Position numbers and translations under genes: made by a program. Below are positions 1-14,800 of a stretch of 64,000 nt of DNA, piece after piece; within the stretch, counting starts at the first letter, position 1, and each line of letters begins with the position of its first letter. Below the pieces are notes generated by a model that was not told the origin of the DNA, did not search any database, and was given only the letters and a program-made list of their open reading frames with translations. Source of the DNA: Synaphobranchus kaupii (Eukaryota > Chordata > Actinopteri > Anguilliformes > Synaphobranchidae); assembly GCA_029718625.1 (NCBI GenBank), contig CM056391.1, positions 22,792,305-22,856,304 on the forward strand, read 5' to 3'.

Positions 1-3000
1 AAAACAATTGCATGTTCTCATTCAATTGTGAGGCTAGGTATTGATTGCCATTCTGGTATAGGAAGATCTGGGTTTTTTGTTCAAAACTGACCCGCCACAT
101 TAATTCCATTTAGCAAATCCATGAACTACATGGCTGAGTTTAAGCTCCAATAGGGTAAAGTAGCATAATATTCTGTGCTTTTCACAGTGAAGATGTACGA
201 CAGAATTATGGACACCGGAGCTACAGCTGATCACTCTGGTTACATGTAGTGGCCTCCATTTTTTTCTTATTTTTCTCAACAATAATTGAGGCTTTGACAT
301 GTATGCAAATGTTTAACATGGGCATTGGAAAAATGTCTAACTAAAATAGGTTTATATCTTGTTAATCCTCCTTGGAGTCGGAGCCGACTTGGCTATACAG
401 TATTAACTTTTGTAGGAGGGGGAGGATTGTTGTTGTAAATTGTAATTGTTTTTAAATCCATGATATTGTTAGTTTGTGTCTAAGTGGGTCATCTAAAAAA
501 AGAAAGAAAAAAATGAACAAACTGTAGTAAGGTTAAGACCCACCTTCATTCTGTAAGAATTGGCTGTGTAATTAAACCCGTACTCATCAATTTGCATTTG
601 ATTCTTATCTCTCCTCCCCTTTGTGCTCCTGTATCTATGGATAATTCTTTGTGCTTCTGTATTTATTGTGATAATTCAAGCTTCATAATTCCAAATCTAC
701 ATTTGTGAATTGAACTGCACTTTTAGAGGTCATAATTTGAATGGGGTCCAAGGTCAAGTTTGTCAATGTATACTAAGCTGTGAAGTGATTAACGGAGGTG
801 ATTCAAGGAAAGGAATGGAAGTTGATTATTTTTAATTCTTTCAAGAGATACATGGCAGAGTGTACTGTACTGAAGTATTACTTAGAAGTGAATGCAAAAC
901 ACTACAAGCCCATTTTCCTCTCAGTTTTGACTTAAGCACTGTGGATGACAGCTGACTGAATTGGAATATCTGTTTTGCAAATCAGAGAAATCAGTGTTCT
1001 AACACATAAGCCTAAAGCAATGATTGATTATGCTGTGGTTATTATTTTGTTGCTTTTAAGCTCTCCAAATTGTCCCAATTGGCTCTATTACATGCCTTTA
1101 GGTAAAGACATTTTTTTCCAGACTTTAAGAAGCCTTCCATATAACCTTAACTGCCACCGTTATTATTTAGCAGGTTTTTTCTAAACAAAATAAATCTTCT
1201 GAAATATTAAATTTATTTGTTGTTTTGCAACCCTGCTGTCTGCCTATACAAACCATTATTTTATCTCCTAATTGTTATTGACCACTCCAGTCACTGGTCG
1301 GAGCTGTATTGCTTTGGATACGCGCAAAAAGTTTCCAGATGTCCCCAAAAAAGTGATATTGCATAGGCCGTTACTTGAGGTAGAGCTGGAACTTATCCAG
1401 CGGTAAAGCTCATTTTCTGCATGTTCTCCTTGTTGAGGTACGCGGGTATGGTAAACGCATTCACTGCTTGTTCATTTTTGGAGTACTTGGTAAAGATACA
1501 AAATCTATTCTCGTGCCCTCTAAATGTTAACGAGGCTAGAGCATTGTAAAAGTCACTCCATACGGAGACAAAATCAGCACGTTGGCAACACTGGGTTTGT
1601 GCCTGCCACTGCGTCCAGGCATCTGCGCACAGACTTAAATGTTGAAGTTGAGTGACGGGGAGGAGGGTTCTGTCCTGATGCTCTTCAGTCGTCGTCGTTG
1701 ATTGAAAGCATCAAGTGCAGAAGGACGTCAGTGATGAATCCGCCTGTGTGATAGGCCTAGTGTGGAGGTGTGTGGGCAGGGGCAGTATGGTGGGGCATTG
1801 ACCGAGGCCTTGGACCAGACCTGGGGAATACCCCAGCCCAACCCTAGCTGACAGATGAGAAACTGGAGCCGCTTCTCAGCTCCTTGTGGCATGTTTGTCC
1901 ACCTACGCTGCACAGACATCCATCTGTCCTGTAACCAGAAACCCCCAAAACCCCCCACCCCACCCCACCAAGGATGGGCCCGTTGCACAGTCCAGTCATA
2001 TCTCTGAAAGGTTCATACTGGTACAAGTTTGGTTTTTGACCAGTTCTCAACCATTATTACACACAGCCACAAGCCACAAATTGCTTAACAAAGACTGCAT
2101 TTCCATCCACATTTTCCTGTTGAAATTTTCCGAAACAAATCAAAGCAAAACCCACCGAGTGTTGCACAGTGAAATATGAAGCGTGGGCTGTTGAGTAATA
2201 CAAGAGCTTAGGAGCCCTGAAATGGATCCAGATCAGTCATGCAATGAGAGTGTTGTTAACTTTCTGTGGTTTGAGCCCATGCTCGTGTCCCAGCCATGCC
2301 AGTGTGGACGTCCTCCGTACCTGCAACCCACCGCTATTGCAATTTGTGTTTTTCCTCAAGACGCCACAAATAACTGCCAATCACCAGAGAATAGACTCAA
2401 GTGAAAATGAAGAAGCACTATATATATTCCCGTTTGCAAGCCAAGTTACTGTGACAGCAAGAAGTAAACTTGCACACTTGGAATCTGTCAAAGGAACATT
2501 TCACAGTGGTCTCACAAGACTCATGCTGTCGTGGCAAGATCAGTGGGGTTTGTGGATCTGGTTAAAACTGGACTTGACTGAATATTGACAAATGGAAGGA
2601 AAGTACGCTTATGTACTAGGATAAAATCAGGCACATATATTGTGCAGGCAGTCGGAGCAGAGATTTTACATCATCACAGGGACCGTGCTTTCCCCAGATG
2701 TTTTCTTAAAGATAAAAGAAATACAGCCATTTACCGTCTGGTGTACCATAACAGTGTACACCAGTGAGTCATTTACCATATACACTCAGAAACTTCAGTC
2801 AGCAAATGCTCACAGATCATGCAGTGGGACGGATTATATTATGCGGTGTGCAATTAATGTAATCACTTGAGAGGCAATCAAATAAGCAAGCAAACCACTG
2901 AAAACATGCACCAAGCTGGATGCTCAATATCCGCATATTTATTACTTACTTCCATTCACATTAACAGCTATCTGTTTACAGAGCTCCACAATTGCGATGT

Positions 3001-5789
3001 CTGTACACAGTGTTCCCATGGCTGATTAATTGCAATCAAAGGGCACACATTACAAAAATAGCACCCATTTGGCAGTGAACAACAGAGAGATTAAAAAAAT
3101 CTGTGTTGCACCAAAAACCCAAAAAACACCACACAAGACGGGAGACCTCCCCTGTATTAATATGTCCTGGAAATGTTAGGTTTTTTTAAGCTAAAAATCC
3201 AAACTAAAACCCAACTACGGCTTCAGTCGTTTAAAAAAAAAAAAGATTGTTCTTAAATAATAAAGGAGAATGAGAGGGCCCAACTTTCCAATTTATTTTT
3301 GGGGACCATTGGTACCGCCAGACCATTAAACATTCAACCAAGGCAAGATGAGGTGACTCTGCTTGAGGTACTTTTGTTTCTGGGATATCCATGGCTGAGG
3401 GGAGCCTCCAGTGGATGCTCCAAATTAAACAAATTTGGGGTTTGGTCTGTCCTGAGCAGGGTGAGGGACACTTTAATGTTGTGCTTCTCGCAGTTCTCTC
3501 ACCGTGGGGAGGATTGAGCAACCTGTCATTACAGCTCTCTACACCACCAGTCCTGGACAAAACCACATCTGGCGTTTGAAGCCGGCTCAGCTTCTCTGTG
3601 GGACGCCCTGTTCAAAGTGAAAATCGGAGGTTACAAGCAGTCATTTAATAGGAGTTTTTAAGCTTTATGCTCTCGTGAATGTTTCCCAATTTTCAGCATC
3701 TGTCATGCCATATATTTTCCATGTTGAGGTATTACAGTTATTGCCATTGTCTAGCTATAAATTGCAGACCTTTACTCATGCCTGTTGGCTTGGTTTGTCT
3801 CAACATAGACGTGCTCGGAGAGAAGTCTGATATCATTGCCCCCAAAGGTGCATCCATAAATTGCTGTTTAAAGAGTTTGTGAAGCCTGCAATCTCTCACA
3901 CGGGCAAATGGCTGAAAGGACATAATTAATGGTTTGGAGTGCAGTGTGGGCATTTATCTTTGGTAATGTCCAGGGGAGCAGATAATTTTTGTCCTACCCC
4001 TTTACACTTCATAAACTTGTTATTGTTTCCTCACCAGGAAAAATCAATGGTCTGTGCAAAAAGTGCCCATAAGAACATTTACTGCCAGCTCTTTAAGACA
4101 CTGAATTAACCACCGCTGTAGGGCATATTAGCAGAGAAATTTGGGAGCGGTTTTTAAAGAATCACTCAGAATGAATCGGGCCACATACAGGACAGCTTTG
4201 GAGGGGGACTAAATGAAAGCATTCATTGCATGTTGAACATTAGCGGTGCCAGCACTGGCCCAGTGTGGGCGGAGAATAACGGCTTTGAGAATCACGGAGG
4301 ATGCGTTTGACAGATCTGCTGGATGGGAAATGGGGAGCCAGGGAGATGCCGTCCAAGCCCGGCTGCAGGGCAGCCTCATGGCTGGCTGCGTTCTACGGCC
4401 CTGTGGACTAAATGCCCTGAATTTGTAGAGGCGATTCAAGGTTCAGACTCCCTCGCTCGATCTGGAAATTAATGGGCGACCATCTTCCTTTTGCACTATA
4501 GGATCGTGTGACTGATATGTCACAATGTAAGACTGAGGGAAAAGGTCTGCCGATGCATTATTTCCAGAGGGAGGAGTGAGAAAATTACTTCAGGGCCAAA
4601 TGGACCAAATTTAACATGTTGCTAGAACTGAATTCTAATACAGCTTTGTGTCTCACCATTTTGCTGATTTTAACTCTACATTTTTAATGAAAAGTAAATT
4701 AATTTACATACATTTAAATACATAAAATGCCATCAACAGAACAGAACATTTACGCTACACATCCCATAAATGTAGGAGCATTCTATTTACAGTTACAGTG
4801 AGGTTCTCTATTCTGCAATGAGGTTCTATGTATCGCGGGCAGGCGTATATGACAGTGAGCTTGCGTGTTACAAACATAAAGCTAAAGGAGGGCTATGGGA
4901 ATGGGTGCTCCAGTAAGGAGAGGTGTCAGGTGACTGGGTCAGGTCAATTACGTAATCTGGAAAAGTATCACCAAGGCTCTCTTCTTATTTCAAAACGGTA
5001 AAAATGCCTTTTTAATACGGCATATCCACTGCGGAGTGGATATTAAAAAACGTGTCGCACCAATGTGTTTCGGCTCTAATCCTTCGTCAGGGTGTTCTCT
5101 GTGCTATCGGAAGGCTCTCTGCAGTCCACTGACGTTATCTAGATTTAGATTACACAAAAGTGTCCCGTTTTGCATAGAAAATAGCCTATGACACACAGTG
5201 ATGTTCAGTGTTACAGTGAGGTTTTCTGTGGCAGAGTGAGGTCGCTCTCAGCGGGGCACGCCTCTGCTTTGCTCTTTATTTCAGGCGGGGCAGTTGAATG
5301 GAATGTTAATCAGGGTGGGGGTGTGACAGGTGCATGCAGATTAACTCTGCGGGCCCAGTACTGGTGGGAAGCCATTGCTCTTCTCGGCCCGAATCGCAAT
5401 TAAACGGGAGCGCCGCTAACCCGGCGACGAGAATTTCCCCGCCACAACCGCCGCCTCGCGCCCAAGTCTGCGCATTCCCGAGCTCTCGGCGGCCCTCGCG
5501 CTCTCTCCCCACACATGCTTGCTCCCGCACGTCAGCTCAGGCATTTCCTGCAAACAGCTGGACTGCGTTTTCCACGCAGTGCTCTTCTCACAGAGAACCG
5601 ACGTCCTATAAGCATTAAAAAAAAAAACCTCCACCTTCTGACTAAAATAAGCAGTTTGATAATTACGTGACATCGTAAGCTATGGTGCAGTGAGAAGGTT
5701 TACACCCCCACCACCTGTTTGCCATATTTAAAAAATGCTACAGAATGTCCCCTGATGACTGATGCTTCTTGTTTGCCCTCTGTTTGCAG
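1..5789. other. intron of mindy2 (5' part of gene upstream), no exon seen
   Basis: No exon-like sequence with protein similarity was found. Short AT-rich stretches, a GC-rich patch at about 5390-5530 and a repeat-like segment at 4890-5110 are all I can point to. By homology this is the intron before the DAKPKEIS exon. Confidence 0.6.
4890..5110. repeat. repeat-like segment with a hairpin
   Basis: It contains the perfect palindrome ATCCACTGCGGAGTGGAT (about 5025-5042) and GTTTCGGCTCTAATCCTTCG plus TCAGGGTGT, a phrase typical of dispersed fish repeats. It shares GGGTGCTCCAGT with 34639-34650. Confidence 0.4.
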
Positions 5790-5854
5790 GCGACTACATT
5801 CTCGATGCCAAACCCAAAGAGATCTCCGAGGCCCAGCGGCTCAACTACGAGCAG
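5790..5854 (+). CDS. mindy2: mindy2 exon (first in window)
   Basis: The acceptor is TTTGCAG before 5790 and the donor is GTAGGG at 5855. It starts in phase 1 and encodes (G)DYILDAKPKEIS...LNYEQ, the region joining the catalytic N-terminal part to the rest of the MINDY domain. Confidence 0.9.
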
Positions 5855-8800
5855 GTAGGGGGGGCTGCAGCTGCTCGCCGCGACCTTGTCTCTTCTGTCC
5901 TCGAAAAAAAAACGAGCCTGTTCTCCGCTCAGCATTCTTCATCAGGCTTAATGAACACAGGTGACTGTGTTCAGCAGCCTGTACGGAAAGCCTGTACGGA
6001 AAAGATTTCTGCCACTCCAGCCTGCAGTCTCCAGGACCAGGCTGCCCCGACCGTTAGCTAGACAACACATCTTGAGACATCCTGGCTGTGAGGGCAGCAC
6101 ATTCAGAGCCACTGAAAATCATGCCCCCATTATCACTTCCCACCCAAGAATATCTACATCTTCCCGGCGTGGTAGCAGCCCTTATGCAACTCGCAGCATT
6201 ACGTAACGGAACACCGCTAACTTATTTGCGAAAGCGACGCCGTGTTTTGCCCGCGCCCCCTTGCTCTGTGTGGTTTCTTTCATTTTTCACCAGCTGTATT
6301 TTACTCAAAAAGCAAACGTCACTTGTTTGCGTATAAAGTCACCAATTTAGCCTACTTTTCAGCTAAGGAATACGGTCGGAACCATTTTGAGGTAAATGTC
6401 AACGTTAGGGAACACCAGGCTTAGCCCCACATGCATAATGACGTTACATTTGTCAGATAGGGTCAAACATCTCAAGGTTCAGATTGAGCAAGTCCTACTA
6501 GATTGCTTCTTGTGGTCAGGAGTAGCCTACACAGATGGGTTCAGTCGGAGGCCAGTGCCTGGCTCAGATGAAAGCAGGTGGGGGGTGGGCAGCCGTCAAA
6601 GCCGCCGTTCCTGGGTTTTCATCCCTTGTTTACGAGCGGAATGTGGGAGGGGTGCAAATCCCCCCTCTCCTCCCCCTAATCTCAGCGTTTCTACGAGTAA
6701 GCCGAAACATCTGCGCAAGTGTCCTCACAGCAGTGTCTGCAAACCAAAAAAAAGTGTGCTAATGTGTGCTTGCGTGTGTCGTGCAGAACGTTCCCGCGTA
6801 ATCCGTAGCCTGTGTCTGTGTGGACCTCCGTCTCTAGAATTTACTGCAGCCCGAAATTCAGTCAAGTCATTTACCACGTTCAGAAATGGTGGCAGCAATG
6901 CTTTTTAAATTTATTTTCTCCGTACGTATTGAGCTGTGGCTAAGAAACGTGCAGAAAAAAGCAATAACACCATGAGACCTAAGGCCCAATTACAGGTTCG
7001 CTTACAAGTTTTGCAGGCTCTGCTTGTTCTATCATGATATAATGGCTCTGCACTGAGACCTAACAATGTGTATGGCACAGGTCTCCATGGGCCATATAGG
7101 TCCAACCATGTGGTTTTTGTAGGGAGAGAGTTTGGGCTGAAGCTATTGCTATTGTTGTTGTTGTTGTTGCAGAAACGAACCACTCACCATCTTATGAGAT
7201 ATTTGGCTCCATAAACCCTGCGTCGGCTTAGCCAAGTCAGAAAGATGACAGGAGTTGTATTTCTATTGCGACAAGCGAAGCCAGATCCTGCCTTCGTAGG
7301 AGGCAGGAACTGAGCAGGTGACAAAACAAACCACATAACACGAGGCACGTTTTTCATACAGACGCTTGTTTTCCCTCTCTGCAGTCTGGGTAAGCATGAT
7401 CTGCAGCAGTTACGTTATTGAAGGAATCGTGACCCTTGCCGCTCCCGCCTATTTATAAACCCGAATGGCGGCTTAAAACAACATCATCCGCTGCACGGCG
7501 GCTCCTGGATTAGGCCGGCGATGGCGCAGATGTTCCCTCTTGTTTTTGCTGGCGCTCTCTGCGGACAGCGCGTCTCGCGCTCCGTGCGTTGCCGCGACGG
7601 GGAGGGGAAGGAGGCGGCAGGGCGGCTCTGGGGGGCGATTAGAGGGCCGCAGTGGAACGGCGGGGCGAGGGGTGAAGGCGTGGAAAGGATGTTGGGAACC
7701 AAGCAGTAGGGGCCTACCCGTGTGTGCCGTGTTCTGGGTCCTTCAGTGAAGGAGATCCCTTCAGCAAGGCGACTGAAGGCCACGACAATGACCTGGGTAT
7801 CGGCCCTCAGTGTTCAAAGCAGCTCTCCAATTGTAAAGATACGAGATCAGTCTGATAGTGGCGTCGGGCCAACACAGAAAGCTCAGTGTATCGCCAGGGA
7901 GCAAGCTGCTTCTTGAGCGTGAGGTAATGTGTAAAACTATTCGGGCATTACTCTGTATTAGCCGTACATTGTTGCCCCGCTAAAGTGCTGATTGTCTGAA
8001 TGCGCGAGATGTTTCCAGTGTTTCGCAACCGGTCCCTCGGGGGTTCCGGGAACGGTGCGGCGGGGTGAACTGTGGGTCGGGTCACTGAGGTGTTTCCTCG
8101 CACCAGCTTTCCAGCCGGCCAATAGGGGAGGCGCTAACATTGCATAATGCTTTTGTGTAACGGTGCGCCTCGGCCGGCTCAAGCTGGCTCCACTTGCCCG
8201 TGTACAGCACCATAAAAGGAAGCCAACACAGATTATGAACTTATTTGTTTGAGATATACGTTTTACAACCCTCGCCTTTCTGTATTTATGCGCGTAGAGT
8301 TTACAGTCATGGGCCAGAGGGCATTTTGAATGCAAAACATTTTCCCTCGCACATCTAAACTACAGTGGTAAGTGCCGGACTAAAAAATGAGTATGAATAA
8401 AAGAATGTTCAGAAGAAGCTTGCGTCTTACACTTTAACAGTGTTTCGATCAGCAGCAAGGATCTTCTTCTTTAACCCTCATGAGATTCAACCAAGGGGCC
8501 AAGACTGGGCTTACGTTTTGAAGCTCACTTCCTGGTTGGGCTGGGAGCGGCAATTGTGCCGTTGCTCACTAGTGCCACTGCGATTGGCTCCAGTATAGGT
8601 CTTTCACCATGTAAGTCAATGGCAGCAACGTGGTCAAAATACTCAGTCAATACATTTTTCCCACAAAAAAATGTAATTGCAATAGGTGCCTTTCCTTCAT
8701 CTAATGCCTCTGCATGTGCTGATTTTTTTTAAAATATTGTTTCGTTTGGACAGGGGATTCACATTTGTTCAGGACCAATCAGAGGGACAGGTTGAGTCCT

Positions 8801-11766
8801 CTTCGGCTCCACGGAGCAGGTGCAGTTTGTACAAACGGGCGGCGAAAAAGACATCCGGAGCCTCAATTCAGTTTTTACGAGGCCGTGGAAAGGCAATGGG
8901 TGACGTCACAGTGGCTTTGTCCATATTTTTATACAGTCTATGGTTTCAACCCTGAATATAATAAATAGATGAAATGCGTTCATGTTTCTTAAAAGCATAA
9001 TCATGTTTCATCAAAAGCATCTGCTTGTCATGTGTATGTTTTTAGTATTGTTTTTTGTTGTTGAATATTCTGGTAGGAGCAGGTTACTTTAGTGGGAAAA
9101 TGCAGTGCTGTTGAAAGGCTGAAGTTATTGGACTCATACAAATGAGGATTTTACAGCCTCTTGTTTCATGGGCTATTTATAAGGTGGACGGGAAACTCCA
9201 AGGGTAACACCATACAATCCCTGTGCAATGCTAGGCAGCCAGTGTATGGAAGTGGTTTTTGGGAGGGGGGATGGTGTTGGGTATTGGTTGTGCAGATTGG
9301 TGTTAGTCACAGACCAGTCCTGCCCAGATTGTGTGTGACTCTCCACTGGCAGCCATGAGCGATGACTCCAAGCCCAGATTACTCCCCCCCAAAAAAAACA
9401 AAAAAACACAGGCTTGTGTGACATGAAAAGGGGCTTGAAAAATCTATCAAGGAACGTGAAGTACCTAAGCTAAACAAAATTTTAACAAACCCACCCTCGA
9501 TACATATGCGTGAGATGTCCCCCTTCAAAAGATGGTTGAGCCCTGAATCCTGATCAGTGGTATTCTACGGATGTCTCAGCTGTAGTAAATAGCCAGTATG
9601 AGAAAATGGCCGAACGTGAACACGGAAGACAGAAGCTTTTCGGAAATTCTGACGCTGCTGCAGGCTTTCTGGAGTAATGCCAAAGGCTAAAAACTTTGAG
9701 ACTGAGGAAAATGGTGTCCATGAAAATAGTGACTGCCCAGTTCTGGGGCATTCATGTATAAAGTTAGTGTGGAAGAAAGCGTCAGGGTGAGGGACTTGGG
9801 GGATTGTGTCACTGGCTTTATCTTTTTTCTTTAAAATGATGACTGTTGTATTCACCCATTAGAGTGTGGTAAGTGGAAGGGCACTAGAACTTCAGAGACT
9901 TGGTGTGTAGAGGGGAGGGTGGAGGTGCATTACGGTGGGCGGAGGGCGGAGAATAGCGAAGCTTTGAAGTAAAGCTGGCCCCAGTGTGGGTACAAAGCAA
10001 GGCCACGCAGAGGTGGGGGTGGGTTTGGGGGTCAAGGCTAGTGTGGTAGTATGAGTGTGTGTGTGTGTGGGGGAGTTGTTGCAGAGGCATTTCCAATATT
10101 ACTGTGTCTCCAGGCAGGGACACGCTGCCTAGTGCTGAGCCTGTTGTGTCCCAAGCCGCTTCACTGCACACGTCTGTGGTGACAGGGTCTGGCGGGACTG
10201 CTGTTCCGGGTCTGACTCACACTCTCGGCTTCTGTCTGTGCGTCTGAAAACCTTTCTCTCTCTCCTCCTGTTCCTCATGTCTTTTAAAGTCTTAAAACGG
10301 TTTTAATATTAAAAATTCTGTATGGGATGTTTTTGTACATGAATTAGTGATTGGTGTTTGAGTTCAAGTACGGACAATTGTGATGTAGAAATGCCTTTAA
10401 ATTGCGAGCTACTTAACTGTACCGTGCCTGACTGCCAAGCTTACTTCTATGCCAGGCTGAGTGCCAGTTGGGCCACAATGGGGAAGGGCATTAAATAAAC
10501 ATGATGGGGTTTCTCAAACTGAAAGAGCAATCACTTCACTGGATATCTGTATTCAATGTACTGTGCCGAGCACTGGAGCCCAGTGTTCTGTGCTGTGAAT
10601 TGGCCGTTTTTACACCATCAATGGACTGTAAATGTTTTGTATATTCAGCCCCTCACCAATGCAGTATGCTTCTATCCACACCTCTACAATACCAGATAGC
10701 TATCAGGTATGCTAATACATGCCGCATATTGTTCATACGCAGCCTAAATTTAAGTCTGGAAACTAATACCCTAAGAAGACTGTTATAAACAGTCAGCTGT
10801 TTATGATCAAGCTGAACCAGGCACCCACACACAAGTGGAGATTAGTGGGCTTCCTTTAGACCAGTGGTCCTCAATCCTGGTCCTGGAGAGCCACAGTGTC
10901 TGTTGGCTTTTGTTGTTACTCAGCAGTCGAGTAGCACAGCAATTGATCAGGTGAAGGAGTTGAGTACACAGCTAACTAAGGTTACCTGGTATCTTTGTTC
11001 TGAATTGGTTGCTGATCTTTAGGCGAAAACAAAAACCAGCAGATTCTGTGGCTCTCCAGGACCAGGATTGAGTACCCGCCTATTCTTTGAGGAGACCTGT
11101 CCTCCAGTTTGATTACATCAGTCTATCAGGCCTATCCTGAGAGAAGCTTTGCTGCAGAACACTCTTCAGTGAGGCAGATCTATTCTGAGCTGATGCTGAA
11201 CTTTGACTCTTTGATATAGCAATCTCAACGGTCTGTAATCTTTTGAGATTTATGTCAAACAAATTTTAATTAAGCATGTCTAATATTGAAGAGACGACTA
11301 CTCGGAGCTTTTGATTTTGTTATTAATTAAAGAATGTGCAATCATGTCACTCCCAGACAGTGGATGCATGTGCAATTTGTAGAGTTTTCAGTATCACTGT
11401 CATTAGACAAGACCCAGAGAGCCATTAGTTATTGTGGAGCGCTTCCTGCGCATGTGACATTATCTGACATCATCTGACCGAATTGGTCCAGTGTGGTCAG
11501 TGGTTCCCTGTGGCACATGTTGAGTTGCTTCCCAGCAACTGACACCTAATCCACACCAAAACAGTGTTGAGAGGCTGTGAACAGAGCCTTTCTGTAACGT
11601 GCAGAGTTAAACAATCTACACCCCCCCCCCCCCCCCCCCGGCACAGTGTTTCAAACAGAAAAACAGAATTTTAAAAAAAAACACAATGGTCTGTATGCTT
11701 CCATGAAGGGAGGCTGCCTCTTTTCCCTGGCCCTGAGTATCCGGAGACAGCTGCAGACTCCCCTCC

Positions 11767-11803
<37 letters not shown>

Positions 11804-14800
11804 GCTCACTCACTCTCTCGCACACACACCAGCTCCAGGGGTCCGACGCAGGATTGTTTAGGATGTTCGAGTGTGAAAGGATTGTTGCTCAGAGGAAATG
11901 TGTTTCAGTGCCTCAAGCCAGGACCTGTCATCCCAACCCTGGTGAAAGAGCAAAGCTCATTCTGTGGGGCACTGGGGGCAGATCTCATTCTGTAGGGCAC
12001 TGGGGGCAGATTTCATTCTGTGAGGCAATGAGGGCAGATCTCATTCCGTGGGGTACTCAGGGCAGATCTCATTCCGTGGGGTACTCAGGGCAGATCTCAT
12101 TCTGTGGGGTACTCAGGGCAGATCTCATTCTGTGGGGTACTCAGGGCAGATCTCATTCTGTGGGGTACTCAGGGCAGATCTCATTCTGTGGGGTACTCAG
12201 GGCAGATCTCATTCTGTGGGATACTCAGAGCAGATCTCATTCTGTGGGGTACTCAGAGCAGATCTCATTCTGTGGGGTACTCCGAGCAGATCTCATTCTG
12301 TGAGGCACTCATTATTTGAAGCTGGCACACTCGAAGGAGGACAAGATTGTTTCTACCTTGTTGGGTTTGAAAATGGATCGCCTGACTGAAATCAGCTACT
12401 TCTCATCTGCTAGCTTTCACTGTGCAGCACTGCCCATCTGTTGCCCTGTAATTACCATCATCGTCCTTCTCCTTGCGATGGGAGACAGTTCTGTTTCTGT
12501 TAGTCAGCTGTTAGTCAGTCTGATTGTCAGCTTGCAGAGGTGGAAATCCAGGGGACATAAAGTAAAAGTCCTCCCCAGTATTTTGCTCCAATCACCTGGA
12601 TTTGCTAATTAGCACAATTCTTCAGCGAGGAGCTAGAATTAATTAGTGAAATCAGCCTATGGGTGGAAGAAACACAGGGTAGGACTTTTACTTTATGACT
12701 TTTACTTTATGTCCCCTGGATTTACACCTCTGTCAGCTTGGCAAGGTAGTGGGAGAAATATGGAGTTGCTATAGGAATTTTTTAAATCATGTTAACAACA
12801 GTGATTATGATGATGATGACGATGAAGATTAACCCAGTCTTATTGTCATTCTAGAACATGAGCGATGCCATGGCGGTTCTTCACAAGCTTCAGACTGGCC
12901 TGGACGTCAACGTGAAGTTCACAGGGGTGCGCGTGTTCGAGTACACGCCAGAGTGCATAGTCTTCGACCTGCTGGACATCCCACTGTACCACGGCTGGCT
13001 GGTGGACCCCCAGGTCGGTCACAGAGTCCCGTGCCGAGGGGCACGGCAAGCAGCGTCTGCTTCTTTCTGACGATGCCGCCTTGCCCGTAATATTAACCTC
13101 CATTTTCTCAAGGGGGTTCCAGTTTCCCCCAGTAATGTCATTTGCAGAGATTTTAGAGTGTGAACGATAACGGCTCAAGTAATAACTTTAGTAATAATCC
13201 GTTTGTAAGTGTTATGGCGAAAGCATCCGGAGCATGTTGGTGAACAAAGAAGAATGGCATCCTTCAGATAGTGGCATGTCGCTCAGCCAGCAGAACGACA
13301 AGTTTGTCCTGTTAACCAGATCTTGTATCCCTTTCTCTTCCCAGATGGTCGACATTGTGAGGGCGGTGGGTAACTGCAGCTACAACCAGCTGGTGGAGAA
13401 GATAATATGCTGCAAGCAATCTGAGAGGAGCGAGTTGGCCGGGGAAGGTGGGCTGGGCTTGCGACGCACTTAATTCTTCCTCTTCCCCTTGTCCTCTCCT
13501 AGCGCTGGTGCGTGCGGGCCGCTCGATAAGCAAAGAATTTAAAAGGAAAAAGCAATTCGCCCCTCCTTCCCCTCCTACGCGGGTTCTTTTGTCCGTCGTG
13601 TATTTCCGACCAGATAAACCAGGGCTGCACAGTTCCGGCCCTGGTGGACCATGAGCCCAGCAGGTTTTTCAGTTATTATACCAAAAAACCCTCTCAGGAC
13701 TGGAGAGGGGAACTACATTGATTCAATCAGGAGAATAATCAATTGAATCAGGTGGTTTAACGTCTGACTGGAAGGACTGCCCACAGACACAGTCCCTCCA
13801 GAACCAGAGCTGAGGCAAACTCAGAGCCTTTGTATTTCCAGACCTGGCTAGATTTAATCTGGCCTGCTCTCGCTGGGGCTGGACTGCGTACACTCTCATT
13901 ACTTGCGGCTGCTCTGCACACATCCATCATTGTGAGAACAAGCAACTGCAGAAAGGGAACATTGGTGCTCAGTTTATATGTCGGTCTGTGTCTGCGACCG
14001 CCTCACTGCCTCTATAAATGTTTGCCAGTGTCCTTCTGAGTGTATTGGTGACTGTGTCTGTGGTGCCAGTGTATGTTTGCTAATCTTCACTGCTGTGTGC
14101 CGGTGTTTATCCAACATTGCCGGGTTCAATTGTCCGGGTTAGGCAGTGGTTCTCCACGTTCACAAATATGTTCGTTCGTCTTTAAAACAGGCAGGTATTT
14201 CACTGAATAATAGTTTTAGCAGTGATATAAATCCTACAAACACAATAGGGTTGAAGAGTGAAAATTGTAAGATAACTTGTGGTAACATCTTTAGCCAGTG
14301 AAAATAATTGTGTTAGCCAAGTTAAATAGCTAGCTTTTATCTGCCATCGACATGTGGAGCTAGCCAGCTTGCTAAAATAACTTCAAAATGGAATAGCTTG
14401 ACAGATGTTTACCAGGGAGAAGTATTGCATAGCACTCAAGCAGTTTTGTAAAGGTGTTCTTACAATAGACAAACCCATGTCCAGCAAGGACAGCCAGACT
14501 GTTTATTCCAATCCTAAAATAAATGTTAAAATTTCCCTTCCAAAATCACACAATGCAGCTCCAATATCTGCTATGTGCAATGTCTCCTATTTGTGCAATA
14601 ATTGTTGAGAGGGCCAATTCAGTAAGGTAGGGCGTACTTAAATAACTTTTGCCAGAAAAAAAAGAATGTGCTTTATCCAGAAATGTTGCTCCTTTTGAGA
14701 TGTGGCGGAAGATTTCCATAAATCTTTCTCGGTCCCAACCCGGAAAATTTGAGGAACGTCTAACAAGGAAAATTGACTCCAGCTCTGTTCACACAGTATG

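Larger units (their letters stand above)
5855..12854. other. mindy2: 7-kb intron of mindy2
   Basis: Non-coding between two verified exons. It holds a GC-rich patch (7480-7700), a fish-type repeat (about 8470-8960), an hAT-like short element (10862-11075), a C19 run, a (CA)n run and a 28-bp minisatellite. Confidence 0.85.

Noticed and set aside
4209..5673. Short frames in the 4.2-5.7 kb region as upstream mindy2 exons
   Set aside because: None matches the expected MINDY2 N-terminal or catalytic-Cys sequence, so those exons must lie before the window.
6396..6908. 170-codon plus frame in mindy2 intron
   Set aside because: No similarity, mixed low-complexity sequence, and no codon-use signal. 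It lies in an intron between verified exons.
11854..12389. Repetitive frames GRSHSVGYSGQISFCGVL-type
   Set aside because: They are a minisatellite of 28 bp read in all three frames within a mindy2 intron.
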